Below are positions 34,917 to 43,558 of a stretch of 64,000 nucleotides of DNA, in pieces. The number at the start of each line of letters is the position of its first letter. Positions within the stretch are counted from its first letter, which is position 1. This DNA is from Akkermansiaceae bacterium (GTDB lineage Bacteria > Verrucomicrobiota > Verrucomicrobiia > Verrucomicrobiales > Akkermansiaceae). The position numbers and the translations under genes are program-made. The notes under the pieces are model-generated. The model was not told where the DNA came from. It did no database searches and worked only from the letters and a program-made list of their open reading frames with translations. The DNA lies in NCBI GenBank assembly GCA_017798145.1, contig CP059069.1, positions 1,039,226 through 1,103,225 of the forward strand, given 5' to 3'.

Positions 34917-37466
34917 CTAATTTTTGCCCGGCGGCATCAGGATGAAAAACTTAAGAGCCACGCCAAACTGCGGGGCTTGATCGCGCCAGAAGTGCAGGAT
35001 GTTCTTGCCCTGCCTGAGGTTCAGCGTGACCGGCTCGCTCTCTGCCCACAACCCGATCGTGAAGGGCAGCGCGATGGTGGTGGGGGACTTGTCCTCATTG
35101 ACGGAAAGCTGGAGCGACTGTCCGACATTCGAGGTGGCCACCTTGGCGGTCAGCGTATAGGTGCCGGCCTTGGGCACCTCGATCGTGTAATCCATTTCCG
35201 AATGGGTTCCCAGCAGCGGCCCTGCCGGATCGATCCCGGGGCTGTTCGCGTAGTAATCCTCCGAGTGTTCGTCGCGGACGAACTCCGCGACGTTGCCATA
35301 GATGTCGTGTAGCCCCCAGGGGTTGGGTTTTTTCCGGCCGACCGGATGGGACTTTCCTCCCGCGTTGCCATTGAACCAGGCGTATTCCCCGAGCTTCGAG
35401 GGTTCGTCGCCGAAGAACCAGCGGGTGCCGGTGCCTGCGCGGGCCGCGTATTCCCACTCGGCCTCGCTCGGCAGGCGCGCTTCCAAGCCGATCATCGCGG
35501 AGAGATGCTCACAGAACAGCAGGGCGTTGTAAGGTTTCACTCCGTCCGCCGGATAATCCGGGCCGCTGCCCATGCTTCCCTGTGCCTTGCCCATGACCGC
35601 CTCGTATTGAGCCTGGGTTACCTCGTATCTTCCGAGGTAGAAGCCCTTGGTGAGGGTCACATCATGTCTCGGGGTGTTGGCGAGAACGTCGCCTTGCTTT
35701 TCCCTGAGGTCGCCTCCCATGAGGAACCTCCCCGGTGGGATGTAAACGAACTCCATCGCCACGCCGTCCGCCAGTTCGACCGCGAATTCCTTTTCGGCCC
35801 GTTCACCGTCCGGCGTCACCGCGACCCTGAAGCCGCGCAGATCCTTGGATTTTTTCGGACGCGCGCCCCTCCAATGGCGTGTCGCGGACTCACACAGGGA
35901 AGCCTCATGGCGCAAGGATCCGCCCCTCACCAGGATCGGCTTCTGCTGGAGGAAGCGCGGCAGGAACACCTGCATCCCGCCGCCGAAGCTCTCCATGGCA
36001 ATCACATCCTCGCTGTCGCCCGTGGCTTGCGCGCAGGCCGCCGCCGGAATGGTGATGGTGCCGTCTTCGCCCCGGGTGATCTGGCGGGCATCGGGAGGGA
36101 TGGGCTTGCTTTCCCCGGCGTCGCTCTTGCCGTCGGCCTCGCCGAGATCCGCACCGACGGCATCGGGTGTCACCGCCCCGGATTTCTCGATGATACTCCT
36201 CTGGGTGGCCAGCGCGACGGCATTCCAGAAGGCGGGGGCGGCCTTCGGGTCGAACTCCGTGTAGCAACTTTTCTCTCCCATGGCATCGCCGATCCAATAG
36301 GCACGCTTCACCTTGAGAAATTCGTTTGCGCGGGCGCGCGCTTGGGTGGTGGCGAGGAAATCGCGGTCGGTGCGGTAGCGGGTGGTGGACTTGCCACTAC
36401 CCCAGCCCGGGCCGAGGACAACGACCCAACCTTGCGGCGTCCATCGTGCCGAGGCTCCGTGGCCGGTGCTGGGACGCGCGGTGGCGGGAATCCCAAAAGC
36501 GCGGCAGATGAAGCGCGCGAAGAACGAACGGCGCCCGCAGATCCCCCCATTCATGAGGATGTTCTGTGGCCCCATCAGTTCGGGCCGGTCCTTTCCGACG
36601 TCGATGGATCCGTAGCGGACATCGGTGTTGACGAGGTTCGCATAACGCCAGCCCTCGTTCTCGGTGAAAATATGATCGGGCCGGTAGTTGCGCAGCATTT
36701 CACGCCCCCAGGCGAGAGCCTCGTCGCCTTCCGGGGCGCAGACGACAAAGCGGAGGTCCCAGATGCCCAGGCGGTCGAAGTTCGCATCCAGCTCACCGGC
36801 CTGGTAGGCCTTCTCGAAATGCAGGTAGCGTTTCACCGGATCGATGGGATCGGGTTTGGCGGGAGCGTCTTCTGTCCCGTCGTTCCCAAGCGGTTCGCTG
36901 AATTCCAGGCTGACCGCCAAGGCCAGGCGCTGCAACACTCCCTCCTTGGCCTTGGGACTGGCTTTCTGGATTGCGGTGTAAATTCCCATCGCGCGGCCAT
37001 AGTTGGCCGGTTCCGAATCGCGGCCATGCACTGGGCGCGCACCGTCGGCGATGGCCATCTGAAGCATCAGTTGGTCGTCTGCCAGCAGGGCATCGATTGA
37101 TCTCCTCTGCTCGGCTCCCTTGGCGGCGAATTCAGCCAGTCCGGCGGGCGTGGCTTCATGGAGGATGACGAATTTCGCCAGCTTTGCATCGAGGGCATCG
37201 CTGGCGAGGAACTTGTCCAACTCAGGCAGCTTTCTGGCGGCCTCGACCCGCGCCTTGGAGTCCTTGGCTCCTTCGATGCCCGCGCGGGAGGCGTCGTTGA
37301 ATCGGGGCAGTTTCGCACTGATCTCGGAACGCAAGGCTTCAAGCATGCCCGAGTAGGGATCGGCGGCCTGCGCTGCCGTGGGGATGCTTCCGGCAAGGGC
37401 GGCGCAGAATAAGGCGGAAAAGACCTGCCGTAGGGGCTTGGATTCGGGCATGCATGATTTTTTCAT
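34917..37466 (-). CDS. Exported fusion: transglutaminase-like region, incomplete FGE-like domain, beta-sandwich C-terminus
   Basis: An 849-residue protein with a leader (MKKSCMPESKPLRQVFSALF). A region around residues 300-350 (NGGICGRRSFFARFICRAFG, then TGHGASARWTPQGWVVVLG) looks like a transglutaminase core with Cys and His. Residues about 570-745 are an FGE-sulfatase (SUMF1) type domain: EFVYIPPGRFLMGGD, GRYEVTQAQYEAVMG, LPSEAEWEYAARAGTGTRWF, GLHDIYGNVAEFVRD. The RGGSW-to-R-S-A segment, which holds the catalytic cysteines of true FGE, is missing; a beta-rich module (MDYTIEVPKAGTYTLTAKVA) replaces it. So it probably does not mature sulfatases. It lies 56 bases upstream of the first sulfatase gene. 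The start at 37464-37466 is the most likely of several. Confidence 0.72.
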   Translation of the reverse strand: MKKSCMPESKPLRQVFSALFCAALAGSIPTAAQAADPYSGMLEALRSEISAKLPRFNDASRAGIEGAKDSKARVEAARKLPELDKFLASDALDAKLAKFVILHEATPAGLAEFAAKGAEQRRSIDALLADDQLMLQMAIADGARPVHGRDSEPANYGRAMGIYTAIQKASPKAKEGVLQRLALAVSLEFSEPLGNDGTEDAPAKPDPIDPVKRYLHFEKAYQAGELDANFDRLGIWDLRFVVCAPEGDEALAWGREMLRNYRPDHIFTENEGWRYANLVNTDVRYGSIDVGKDRPELMGPQNILMNGGICGRRSFFARFICRAFGIPATARPSTGHGASARWTPQGWVVVLGPGWGSGKSTTRYRTDRDFLATTQARARANEFLKVKRAYWIGDAMGEKSCYTEFDPKAAPAFWNAVALATQRSIIEKSGAVTPDAVGADLGEADGKSDAGESKPIPPDARQITRGEDGTITIPAAACAQATGDSEDVIAMESFGGGMQVFLPRFLQQKPILVRGGSLRHEASLCESATRHWRGARPKKSKDLRGFRVAVTPDGERAEKEFAVELADGVAMEFVYIPPGRFLMGGDLREKQGDVLANTPRHDVTLTKGFYLGRYEVTQAQYEAVMGKAQGSMGSGPDYPADGVKPYNALLFCEHLSAMIGLEARLPSEAEWEYAARAGTGTRWFFGDEPSKLGEYAWFNGNAGGKSHPVGRKKPNPWGLHDIYGNVAEFVRDEHSEDYYANSPGIDPAGPLLGTHSEMDYTIEVPKAGTYTLTAKVATSNVGQSLQLSVNEDKSPTTIALPFTIGLWAESEPVTLNLRQGKNILHFWRDQAPQFGVALKFFILMPPGKN

Positions 37467-37659
37467 TGGGTCGTTTCGTTCGGTTATGCTTCGCCGCAGA
37501 TACGGTGAAGCACTGCGAATGTACACGGCGGTTTCCTCCGGGAACGCCGAGGGTGCGCCGATCCTATCACGGGGAAAAAACACACGCATCTCCCATGCTT
37601 CATGAAGTGATGGGTTCCCACATGTTTCCGATGAGCCATTCCACGCGCCAAAACGGCCT

Positions 37660-38376
37660 CTATCTAGCCTTTGCATCCGCCAGTTGCCTGAGTGCCGCCT
37701 CCCCGAATCGCTCGCCCAGCTTGACGGATTCTCCGCTTGGATAGTGGAGATCTCCCTCGGGCTTGGCTGCATCTCCGCCGTTGAGGTCGTCGGTGTCGAT
37801 CCATGATCCGAGGGGATCGTCTTCCGCGATCTTCTGTTGCACCGCGCGCATGCGCTTCCAGCCCTCGGCCGCGTCTCCATGCAGGCCGTAATCGCTGATG
37901 CGGCCGATCACGAAATGCATCTCTTCGATGCCGAGCTCTTTTTTGAGGCGGCCCGTGAGCGTGATGAAGCTTCGCCCGTAGGCCGCGCCCAGATCACGGC
38001 TGGCATCCGACTCGCCCTGCATCCAGATCAAGGTGACGGTCTTGAAGGTGCGCGCATCGCAGCTGTCTCGCACCGCCTTGGCCAGCCGCAGGAATTCCTC
38101 GCCGTTGCCACCCGTGAGCCTGCCTTGCAATTCATGGCCTTCGGGCGGCGCATAGTCCGCGACCCAAAAGCGTATGCCGCGCCCGGCGCGAGAGCATTGG
38201 ACGATCATGACCTCATCCTCACCCAAAGACCCGGCGACCCTGTCGGTGAAACCTTTCCTCAGGCTGCCCGTCATGTTGGACTGGCCGGAAAGGATGAACA
38301 GGTGGCCGGACTTTTCCCCTGCGCGTGCAAGCAGCGCCAACATGCCGGCAACAAGAAGGTGGGCGAGGGATTTCAT
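37660..38376 (-). CDS. SASA/SGNH-type carbohydrate esterase
   Basis: A 238-residue exported esterase. The leader (MKSLAHLLVAGMLALLARAG) precedes LFILSGQSNMTGSLRKGF with the Ser nucleophile and TLIWMQGESDASRDLG. DLHYPSGESVKLGERF gives the C-terminal catalytic His region. This is the DUF303/SASA layout, smaller than the second SASA protein in the locus. It is the first gene of the minus-strand glycan operon and divergent from the methyltransferase (108 bases). The ATG at 38374-38376 has a GGGATG at a suitable distance; an ATG two codons earlier is possible. Confidence 0.75.
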   Translation of the reverse strand: MKSLAHLLVAGMLALLARAGEKSGHLFILSGQSNMTGSLRKGFTDRVAGSLGEDEVMIVQCSRAGRGIRFWVADYAPPEGHELQGRLTGGNGEEFLRLAKAVRDSCDARTFKTVTLIWMQGESDASRDLGAAYGRSFITLTGRLKKELGIEEMHFVIGRISDYGLHGDAAEGWKRMRAVQQKIAEDDPLGSWIDTDDLNGGDAAKPEGDLHYPSGESVKLGERFGEAALRQLADAKAR

Positions 38377-38484
38377 GAGCATCCCGGCATTACATCCTGT
38401 CGGAGCCGGTTCTTGCAGATCGCATCGCGGCCACCGGATCGCAGCTTGGTTTGACCTACGGGAATGGAGGGCTAGTTTCGACCC

Positions 38485-39081
38485 ATGACGGACTGGAACG
38501 CGCGTTACGAAACCGGCGACACCCCTTGGGAAAAGGGTGAGGCCGCACCGCCCTTGCTGGAAGCTTTGGGAAAACTCGGCGCCGAAATCTGGGGCGATGG
38601 CCCGGTGCTCGTGCCAGGCTGCGGCTCCGGCCACGATGTCCGGGCGCTCGCCGCATCTGGCCTGCCATCGGTTGGCGTTGATCTGGCCCCGCTTGCGATT
38701 GCGGCCGCCGAATCACATCCCAAAGCCGGTGCGGAAACCTACGAGCTCGCGGATTTCCTCCATCCCGGTTGGCAGGAAGGCAGGTCGTTTTCCGCCCTCT
38801 GGGAGCATACCTGCTTCTGCGCGATCGATCCCTCACGGCGCGATGATTACGCCCGGGCCTGTGCGAATCTCATCGCGCCCGGCGGTCGCCTCATCGGCGT
38901 GTTTTTCCTCACACCCCAAGGCCCCGGCGAGGAAAACCAGGGGCCGCCTTTCAACTCGACGGCCACGGAAATCGAAGCCCGCTTTGCGGAATGGTTCGAC
39001 CGCGAGCACGGCTGGATTCCGGAGCGTGCCTACCCCGGACGGGAAGGGAAGGAGTGGGTTGCGGTTTTCCGCAGGAAATGA
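38485..39081 (+). CDS. TPMT-family SAM-dependent methyltransferase
   Basis: A 198-residue class I methyltransferase. DWNARYETGDTPWEKGEAAP at the N-terminus is typical of the thiopurine S-methyltransferase family, followed by the SAM-binding PVLVPGCGSGHDVRALAASG and VGVDLAPLAI. The later ALWEHTCFCAIDPSRRDDYA and LIGVFFLTPQGPGEENQGPP are also family features. Bacterial members methylate thiols, selenium, tellurium or halides; the substrate here is unknown. The start ATG at 38485 lies 108 bases from the divergent esterase. Confidence 0.85.
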   Translation: MTDWNARYETGDTPWEKGEAAPPLLEALGKLGAEIWGDGPVLVPGCGSGHDVRALAASGLPSVGVDLAPLAIAAAESHPKAGAETYELADFLHPGWQEGRSFSALWEHTCFCAIDPSRRDDYARACANLIAPGGRLIGVFFLTPQGPGEENQGPPFNSTATEIEARFAEWFDREHGWIPERAYPGREGKEWVAVFRRK

Positions 39082-39133
39082 GATCCCGCTTTCTGCTTGC
39101 CCGTGAGATGGGATTCCCGGCAAATCAGGGCAG

Positions 39134-39274
39134 ATGAAATTCCTCTTCCTCTGCATGGCCTGCGTTGCCGCCGCATCATGCGCAAGCCCGCCCGCGCAGC
39201 CTCCCGGGATGCCGCTGGACAGGGAGTTCAGTCACGGCGAGGAAAACTCCGCCATCACCAAGGTCACGCAATGA
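39134..39274 (+). CDS. 46-residue lipoprotein overlapping lipB
   Basis: A short gene with an AGGG Shine-Dalgarno 4 bases before the ATG. It encodes a hydrophobic leader ending in a lipobox (VAAASC), so the mature part would be a lipidated peptide of 31 residues rich in Pro, Ser and Glu. The TGA (39272-39274) overlaps the lipB start (ATGATG from 39271), pointing to coupled translation. I do not recognise the family. It could be a genuine small lipoprotein or simply a leader gene for lipB. Confidence 0.55.
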   Translation: MKFLFLCMACVAAASCASPPAQPPGMPLDREFSHGEENSAITKVTQ

Positions 39275-39894
39275 TGCCGGAGATACGCACCATCCCGGAG
39301 CCGGTATCCTATGCCCACGGCCTCACGCTTCAGGAAAAGGCTGTCGAAGCCATCCTCTCCGGCGAGGGCAATGACACGATATTCCTGTTAGAGCATGAAC
39401 CGGTTTACACCATAGGCCGCCTCCGCGACCAATCCTCGCTGCGTGCCGCCGCCAGCCTGCCGCACCCCGTATTCGAGACGAACCGTGGAGGCCAAGCCAC
39501 CTACCACGGACCTGGCCAGCTCGTCGGCTATCCCATACTCGACCTCAACCCGCGCGGGCGTGATCTCCATCTCCACCTCCGCCTCATTGAGGACGCACTC
39601 ATTTCCGCCTGCGCAGATCTCGGCGTGCAGGCCGGTCGCCGCGTGGGGATGACCGGGGTGTGGGTTGAGGACAGGAAACTCGCCTCCATCGGGGTCGGCG
39701 TGCGAAAATGGGTCTCCATGCACGGCTTTGCGATCAACGTGACCCGCGAGTCGCTGCCACCGTTCCTTTCGATAACCCCGTGCGGGCTGGATGGGGTTTC
39801 CATGACCTGCATCGAGGCGGAGGCATCCGCACCGGTGACGATGGCCGGAGCCGTGGGTATGATTGCCAGACATCTTGAATTCCGGTTTGGATAG
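39271..39894 (+). CDS. lipB: Octanoyltransferase LipB
   Basis: A 207-residue enzyme that moves octanoate from acyl carrier protein to lipoyl domains. LEHEPVYTIGRLRDQ, the conserved RGGQATYHGPGQLVGYPILD (residues 72-91), catalytic Lys136 (EDRKLASIGV) and Cys171 (ITPCGLDGVSMT) are all present. The first two codons are both ATG; the first overlaps the small lipoprotein stop. lipA is not in the window. Confidence 0.93.
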   Translation: MMPEIRTIPEPVSYAHGLTLQEKAVEAILSGEGNDTIFLLEHEPVYTIGRLRDQSSLRAAASLPHPVFETNRGGQATYHGPGQLVGYPILDLNPRGRDLHLHLRLIEDALISACADLGVQAGRRVGMTGVWVEDRKLASIGVGVRKWVSMHGFAINVTRESLPPFLSITPCGLDGVSMTCIEAEASAPVTMAGAVGMIARHLEFRFG

Positions 39895-39985
39895 CTGTTT
39901 TTCATCGGTGGAATGCGATCCTGTGCAGGCTGTTGGCATGCGGGCGGCTTGGATGTGAGGGGCAACCAATCTCCGAACATACCGC

Positions 39986-40633
39986 ATGAAAAACAACCGC
40001 ATCCCCCCTTCCCATGGCTTCACCCTCGTGGAGCTTCTCGTCGTCATCGCAATTGTCGCCGTCCTCGCCGCCCTCAGCTCCACGGCTGTCTTCCGCTTCA
40101 GGAAATCGGCGGACAAGGTCGCCGTCACCAACAACCTCAGGCAGATCCAGGCGGCCAACATGGGCTACGCCACGGAGCAGAACGGAAAGTTCGTCCCGCC
40201 GAGTGAGACGGTGGAAGGCATCACCTACCTCTGGTTCGAGAACCCCGATTTCTTAAGCCAGATCAAGGGCGGATCGGCAACCTATGCTGCCGACGGCTCG
40301 GCCAACACCAGCCTGGAGCTTTCCATGATGGATCCTGCTGTGATTCGGGAAAAACCGTCCGGCTACAAGACGCTCGCCGCCAGCTACGGCTACACCACCC
40401 CCGTGGACGCAAGCCCCCTGCGCAAGGCCCAGCTCGACGACGCTTCCCGCACCGCCGCATTCATCACTGCGGACGCTCCCTTCGCCGGATACGGTTCAAA
40501 GGCAAACATTGCGTATCGCCATGGTGACAAGGCAATCGTTGTCTTCCACGACGGACACGCAATTCCTCTTTCCGCGCAGGAGATCGCCAAGAAATCCGCA
40601 TCCAACGTGTTCTGGGGAGCATCCGCCCTGTGA
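39986..40633 (+). CDS. Type II secretion/prepilin-type pseudopilin-like protein
   Basis: A 215-residue protein with an N-terminal prepilin peptidase site and helix (SHGFTLVELLVVIAIVAVLA, cleavage after Gly11, Glu at +5 present). The rest is a soluble verrucomicrobial pseudopilin domain (NNLRQIQAANMGYATEQNGK, FVPPSETVEGITYLWF, ANIAYRHGDKAIVVFHDGHA). Such proteins are abundant in the phylum and many are not part of a pilus operon, as here. It would be processed by PilD-type peptidase and inserted in the inner membrane. The start ATG at 39986 follows ACATACCGC. Confidence 0.85.
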   Translation: MKNNRIPPSHGFTLVELLVVIAIVAVLAALSSTAVFRFRKSADKVAVTNNLRQIQAANMGYATEQNGKFVPPSETVEGITYLWFENPDFLSQIKGGSATYAADGSANTSLELSMMDPAVIREKPSGYKTLAASYGYTTPVDASPLRKAQLDDASRTAAFITADAPFAGYGSKANIAYRHGDKAIVVFHDGHAIPLSAQEIAKKSASNVFWGASAL

Positions 40634-40640
40634 GACTGCC

Positions 40641-41312
40641 TCAGGGAAGCTCCTTGATACGCAGATTTTTCCAGCGGACATCGGTTGCACCGCCAGCATG
40701 CACCTGCATTCCGAAGAATCCTTCGGCGGTGGCGTTTTTCGGATCCTCGTCGGTGTAGTCAACGCGCTTTTCTCCGTTGAGGAAAATCTGGATGTGATTG
40801 CCTTCGCATAGGATGCGGATCTCGTTCCAGCCCTCGGGCTTGAAAATCCCCTGTCCCTGCTTCGTGAAGGCCGCGCACTGCGCCTTGTCCGCCTTGTCCG
40901 GGAAAAGCCAGCCGCGCCGCGCCTCATCGTAGAGCCCGGCGGTCCATGCCCGGGCCATGCCGTTGTCATGCTCGCACTGGTAGCCGAAGACCCGCCCGTT
41001 GCCATCCGCCGATTCCTTCTGCAAGCCACGGAACATCATCCCGGAATTCCCTTTGAGCGTGTCGAACTTCATCTCGAAGCGGAAATCAAAATTCCTATAC
41101 GTTTTCTCGGAAATCAGGAACGTGTTCGCATTCACCTTCCGCCCTGTGCCGACAATCTCGCCGTCCACCATCCTGTATTCGCCGTTACCTCCGACCTTTT
41201 TCCAACCGGTCAGATCCTTGCCGTTCGTCAGCGGGGTGAAGCCTTCCTCCACCTGGGCGAAAACGGGGCAGGTGAGCAGGGCGATTACGGGCAGCAGGTT
41301 TGTCATGTTCAT
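40641..41312 (-). CDS. DUF1080 (3-keto-disaccharide hydrolase-type) secreted protein
   Basis: A 223-residue exported beta-sandwich protein. After a leader (MNMTNLLPVIALLTCPVFAQ) the DUF1080 pattern is plain: GFTPLTNGKDLTGWKKVGGN, YRNFDFRFEMKFD, NSGMMFRGLQKESADG, WNEIRILCEGNHIQIFLNGE and a C-terminal GFFGMQVHAGGATDVRWKNL. The family includes 3-keto-glycoside hydrolases and concanavalin-like lectin domains; which applies is not decidable. The start is the ATG at 41310-41312, with further ATGs two codons downstream. Convergent with the pseudopilin gene, divergent from the transglutaminase. Confidence 0.83.
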   Translation of the reverse strand: MNMTNLLPVIALLTCPVFAQVEEGFTPLTNGKDLTGWKKVGGNGEYRMVDGEIVGTGRKVNANTFLISEKTYRNFDFRFEMKFDTLKGNSGMMFRGLQKESADGNGRVFGYQCEHDNGMARAWTAGLYDEARRGWLFPDKADKAQCAAFTKQGQGIFKPEGWNEIRILCEGNHIQIFLNGEKRVDYTDEDPKNATAEGFFGMQVHAGGATDVRWKNLRIKELP

Positions 41313-41444
41313 GGTATGTATGCCAGATACGCCTTCCGGAAGCGCTTTCTTGCGGCTGCACCCACCCTGCGGTGTCTGAGCCCCGCGCGCAATGCCAACC
41401 CGGTAAAGATCGACACCCGGAACACCGCGGGATAAACCGATGGC

Positions 41445-42320
41445 GTGCGATACAAAGTGACCCACCGGACAAGATATGTGTACGAAGGCGTGGTGACAGT
41501 CTCCCACCATCTCGCCCGTCTCGCACCGAGATTCCTTCCAGGCCAGCGCTGCCCATGGCATGTGATCGAGATCGTCCCGGAGCCGGTCGGACGCAGCCGC
41601 CACAACGACGTTTACGGGAACGTCACCACCTACTTCGAGTGCGAGGGCGCGCACGGCGAGCTTGAGGTGACGGCGCGGAGTCTTGTGGAAGTGCTGCCCA
41701 CAGCCAGGCCGGAGCCCTCCTCCACCCCACCATGGGAAACGATACGGGATGCCGCCGGCGCCGACAAGCTCACCCCCGGCACCGAGGCGGGCGCGTTCCG
41801 TTTCTCCTCGCCCATGGTTCCGCTCGGAGATGAGTTCGCCGGATATGCCAACGCCGATTTCCCGCCCGGACGCCCTATCCTTGAGGCCGCTTCCGCCTTG
41901 ATGAACCGCATTCACCGCGAGTTCGATTTCAACCCCGCAGCCACCGATGTCGCCACCCCCGTCGCCGAGGTTCTCCAGAAAAAAGCCGGGGTCTGCCAGG
42001 ACTTCGCCCACGTGATGCTCGCCTGCCTGCGCTCGCTGGGCCTACCCGCACGCTACGTCAGCGGGTATCTGGAAACGCTTCCCCCTCCCGGCCAGAAACG
42101 CCTCACCGGTGCCGATGCCTCCCACGCCTGGGTCTCCATCTTCTGCGGAGAGACCGCCGGCTGGATCGATGCCGATCCCACCAACGACCTTCTCCCCGGC
42201 GAGCGCCACATCACCGTCGCCTGGGGGCGCGACTTCTCCGATGTCAGCCCGCTGCGGGGCGTGACGCTGGGCGCGGGCGGGCAGAGCCTGACGGTGGAGG
42301 TGGATGTGGAGCCGATCTGA
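41445..42320 (+). CDS. Transglutaminase-like protein (third copy)
   Basis: A 291-residue COG1305 protein, the same length as the one at 25.4-26.3 kb. The N-terminal beta domain (YKVTHRTRYVYEGVVTVSHH) is followed by the complete triad Cys184 (AGVCQDFAHVMLACLRSLGL), His227 (ASHAWVSIFC) and Asp244 (DADPTND). No leader, so probably cytoplasmic. Unlike the other two transglutaminases it has no ATP-grasp or alpha-E neighbour. The start is a GTG at 41445; a nearby ATG at 41440 is in another frame. Confidence 0.84.
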   Translation: MRYKVTHRTRYVYEGVVTVSHHLARLAPRFLPGQRCPWHVIEIVPEPVGRSRHNDVYGNVTTYFECEGAHGELEVTARSLVEVLPTARPEPSSTPPWETIRDAAGADKLTPGTEAGAFRFSSPMVPLGDEFAGYANADFPPGRPILEAASALMNRIHREFDFNPAATDVATPVAEVLQKKAGVCQDFAHVMLACLRSLGLPARYVSGYLETLPPPGQKRLTGADASHAWVSIFCGETAGWIDADPTNDLLPGERHITVAWGRDFSDVSPLRGVTLGAGGQSLTVEVDVEPI

Positions 42321-42396
42321 AAGAAGGGGTTCGCTCCGGGACTCGTTGCGATTCGGCCTTGACCCTGCGGTGCATCAACCCCAGTTCTCCGGCGAC

Positions 42397-42804
42397 ATGA
42401 CTTTTGAATACGAACCCATCGAATGGGATGATGAGATCACCCTGCTGATCGACCGGCTTGAGGAGAAATCCGCGGATGGCGGCCTGACACGCCAGGAACG
42501 CGCGCTGATGGATGTTGTCGAGACCGTCCAGTTGCTCGACCCCGAAGGCGAGGGCTTGCACGAGTTCTGGCAGACACCCCTGAACCACAGGCGAATCATC
42601 AGCTCCTTCGACCTCGTCGGAGCCAGCGCCGTGGTCGATGCGCTCAACGCGAGCCAGTGGTGCCAGACGCGTGGCGATGACCGCGACCAATACTCGGAAA
42701 CCGAATCCGAATACCTCGCAGGCATCGAGGATGAGCTCTACGAAGCCCTCGCCGAGCTACCTGATCAGGTTGCCGAGTTCATCGAGGATGAGATCGGGAT
42801 GTAG
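42397..42804 (+). CDS. Small acidic conserved protein (DMP19-like, uncertain)
   Basis: A 135-residue, very acidic, helical protein with no leader or membrane segment. Features are EYEPIEWDDEITLLIDRLEE, GLTRQERALMDVVETVQLLD, IISSFDLVGASAVVDALNAS and an Asp/Glu-rich C-terminus. The middle part recalls DMP19/DUF4375 proteins, but I cannot confirm it. It follows the transglutaminase by 76 bases on the same strand. The upstream in-frame extension reaches into that gene's end and looks unlike coding sequence. Confidence 0.5.
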   Translation: MTFEYEPIEWDDEITLLIDRLEEKSADGGLTRQERALMDVVETVQLLDPEGEGLHEFWQTPLNHRRIISSFDLVGASAVVDALNASQWCQTRGDDRDQYSETESEYLAGIEDELYEALAELPDQVAEFIEDEIGM

Positions 42805-42853
42805 ATGGGTCAGTTCACGCTCCCGGCATGATGGGGATGCGCCGAAAAATCGC

Positions 42854-43534
42854 TCAGAAAATCTCCTCGGCTCCCTTGCCAGTGAAAATATCGAGCAGTG
42901 AGCGGTTGTCGTAGCGGGTGAGTTCGATCCAACCGAGATGTAACCCGGTCAGACCGATCGCAACCCCGCCTGCAAGCCCGCCGATGTGCGCCCAGTAGGC
43001 AATCATCGAGCCGCCGGTGGCAACACCCCATACATCGAACAGCAGCCAGAAGACGATGATGATCCATGCTTTCACCGCAAAGGTTCCACCCTTGATGAGA
43101 AACAGCCACCAGACATGGATGCGGTTCAACGGATACATCGCCAACACCATCCCGACCACCCCGTTGATCGCACCACTGGCCCCGATGGCCGGGCCGCCGT
43201 CGAAAAGATTGTGGGCGGCGGCGGCGATCAGGGTGCAGCCGAAAAATGCGGCGAGGTAGCGGAGATTCCCGATGTTGGTGCACACGGCGTTTCCGAAAAC
43301 CCATAGGAAAATCATGTTCCCGATCAGGTGGATGAAGCCGCCGTGGAGGAAGATGTGCCCGATGAGCCCAGCCGGGTTCCAGCCCCACAGCACCATCCTG
43401 TCGATCGCTTCCTCGGAAATCACACCGAAGATGGCTGCGAGGGAAACCAGTGTGGACAGGCCCACCAGGATCCAGTTCGCCCACGGGCGCTCCTGCCTCA
43501 AGGTCTCGATCTCGTAGGGTATCAAAAGGAACAT
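42854..43534 (-). CDS. Rhomboid family intramembrane serine protease
   Basis: A 226-residue membrane protein with six to seven helices. The catalytic dyad is Ser120 (GPAIGASGAINGVVGM) and His183 (IAYWAHIGGLAGG). HIFLHGGFIHLIGNMIFLWV carries the family's His-x-x-x-x-Asn loop. It would cleave membrane proteins in the inner membrane; substrates unknown. The 24-base gap to the ROK gene suggests shared transcription on the minus strand. Confidence 0.92.
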   Translation of the reverse strand: MFLLIPYEIETLRQERPWANWILVGLSTLVSLAAIFGVISEEAIDRMVLWGWNPAGLIGHIFLHGGFIHLIGNMIFLWVFGNAVCTNIGNLRYLAAFFGCTLIAAAAHNLFDGGPAIGASGAINGVVGMVLAMYPLNRIHVWWLFLIKGGTFAVKAWIIIVFWLLFDVWGVATGGSMIAYWAHIGGLAGGVAIGLTGLHLGWIELTRYDNRSLLDIFTGKGAEEIF

Positions 43535-43558
43535 CGCGGTGGCGATGCGATAGGAAAA

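Noticed and set aside
34917..37466. Annotation as a functional formylglycine-generating enzyme
   Set aside because: The C-terminal part with the catalytic cysteines is absent and replaced by another module.
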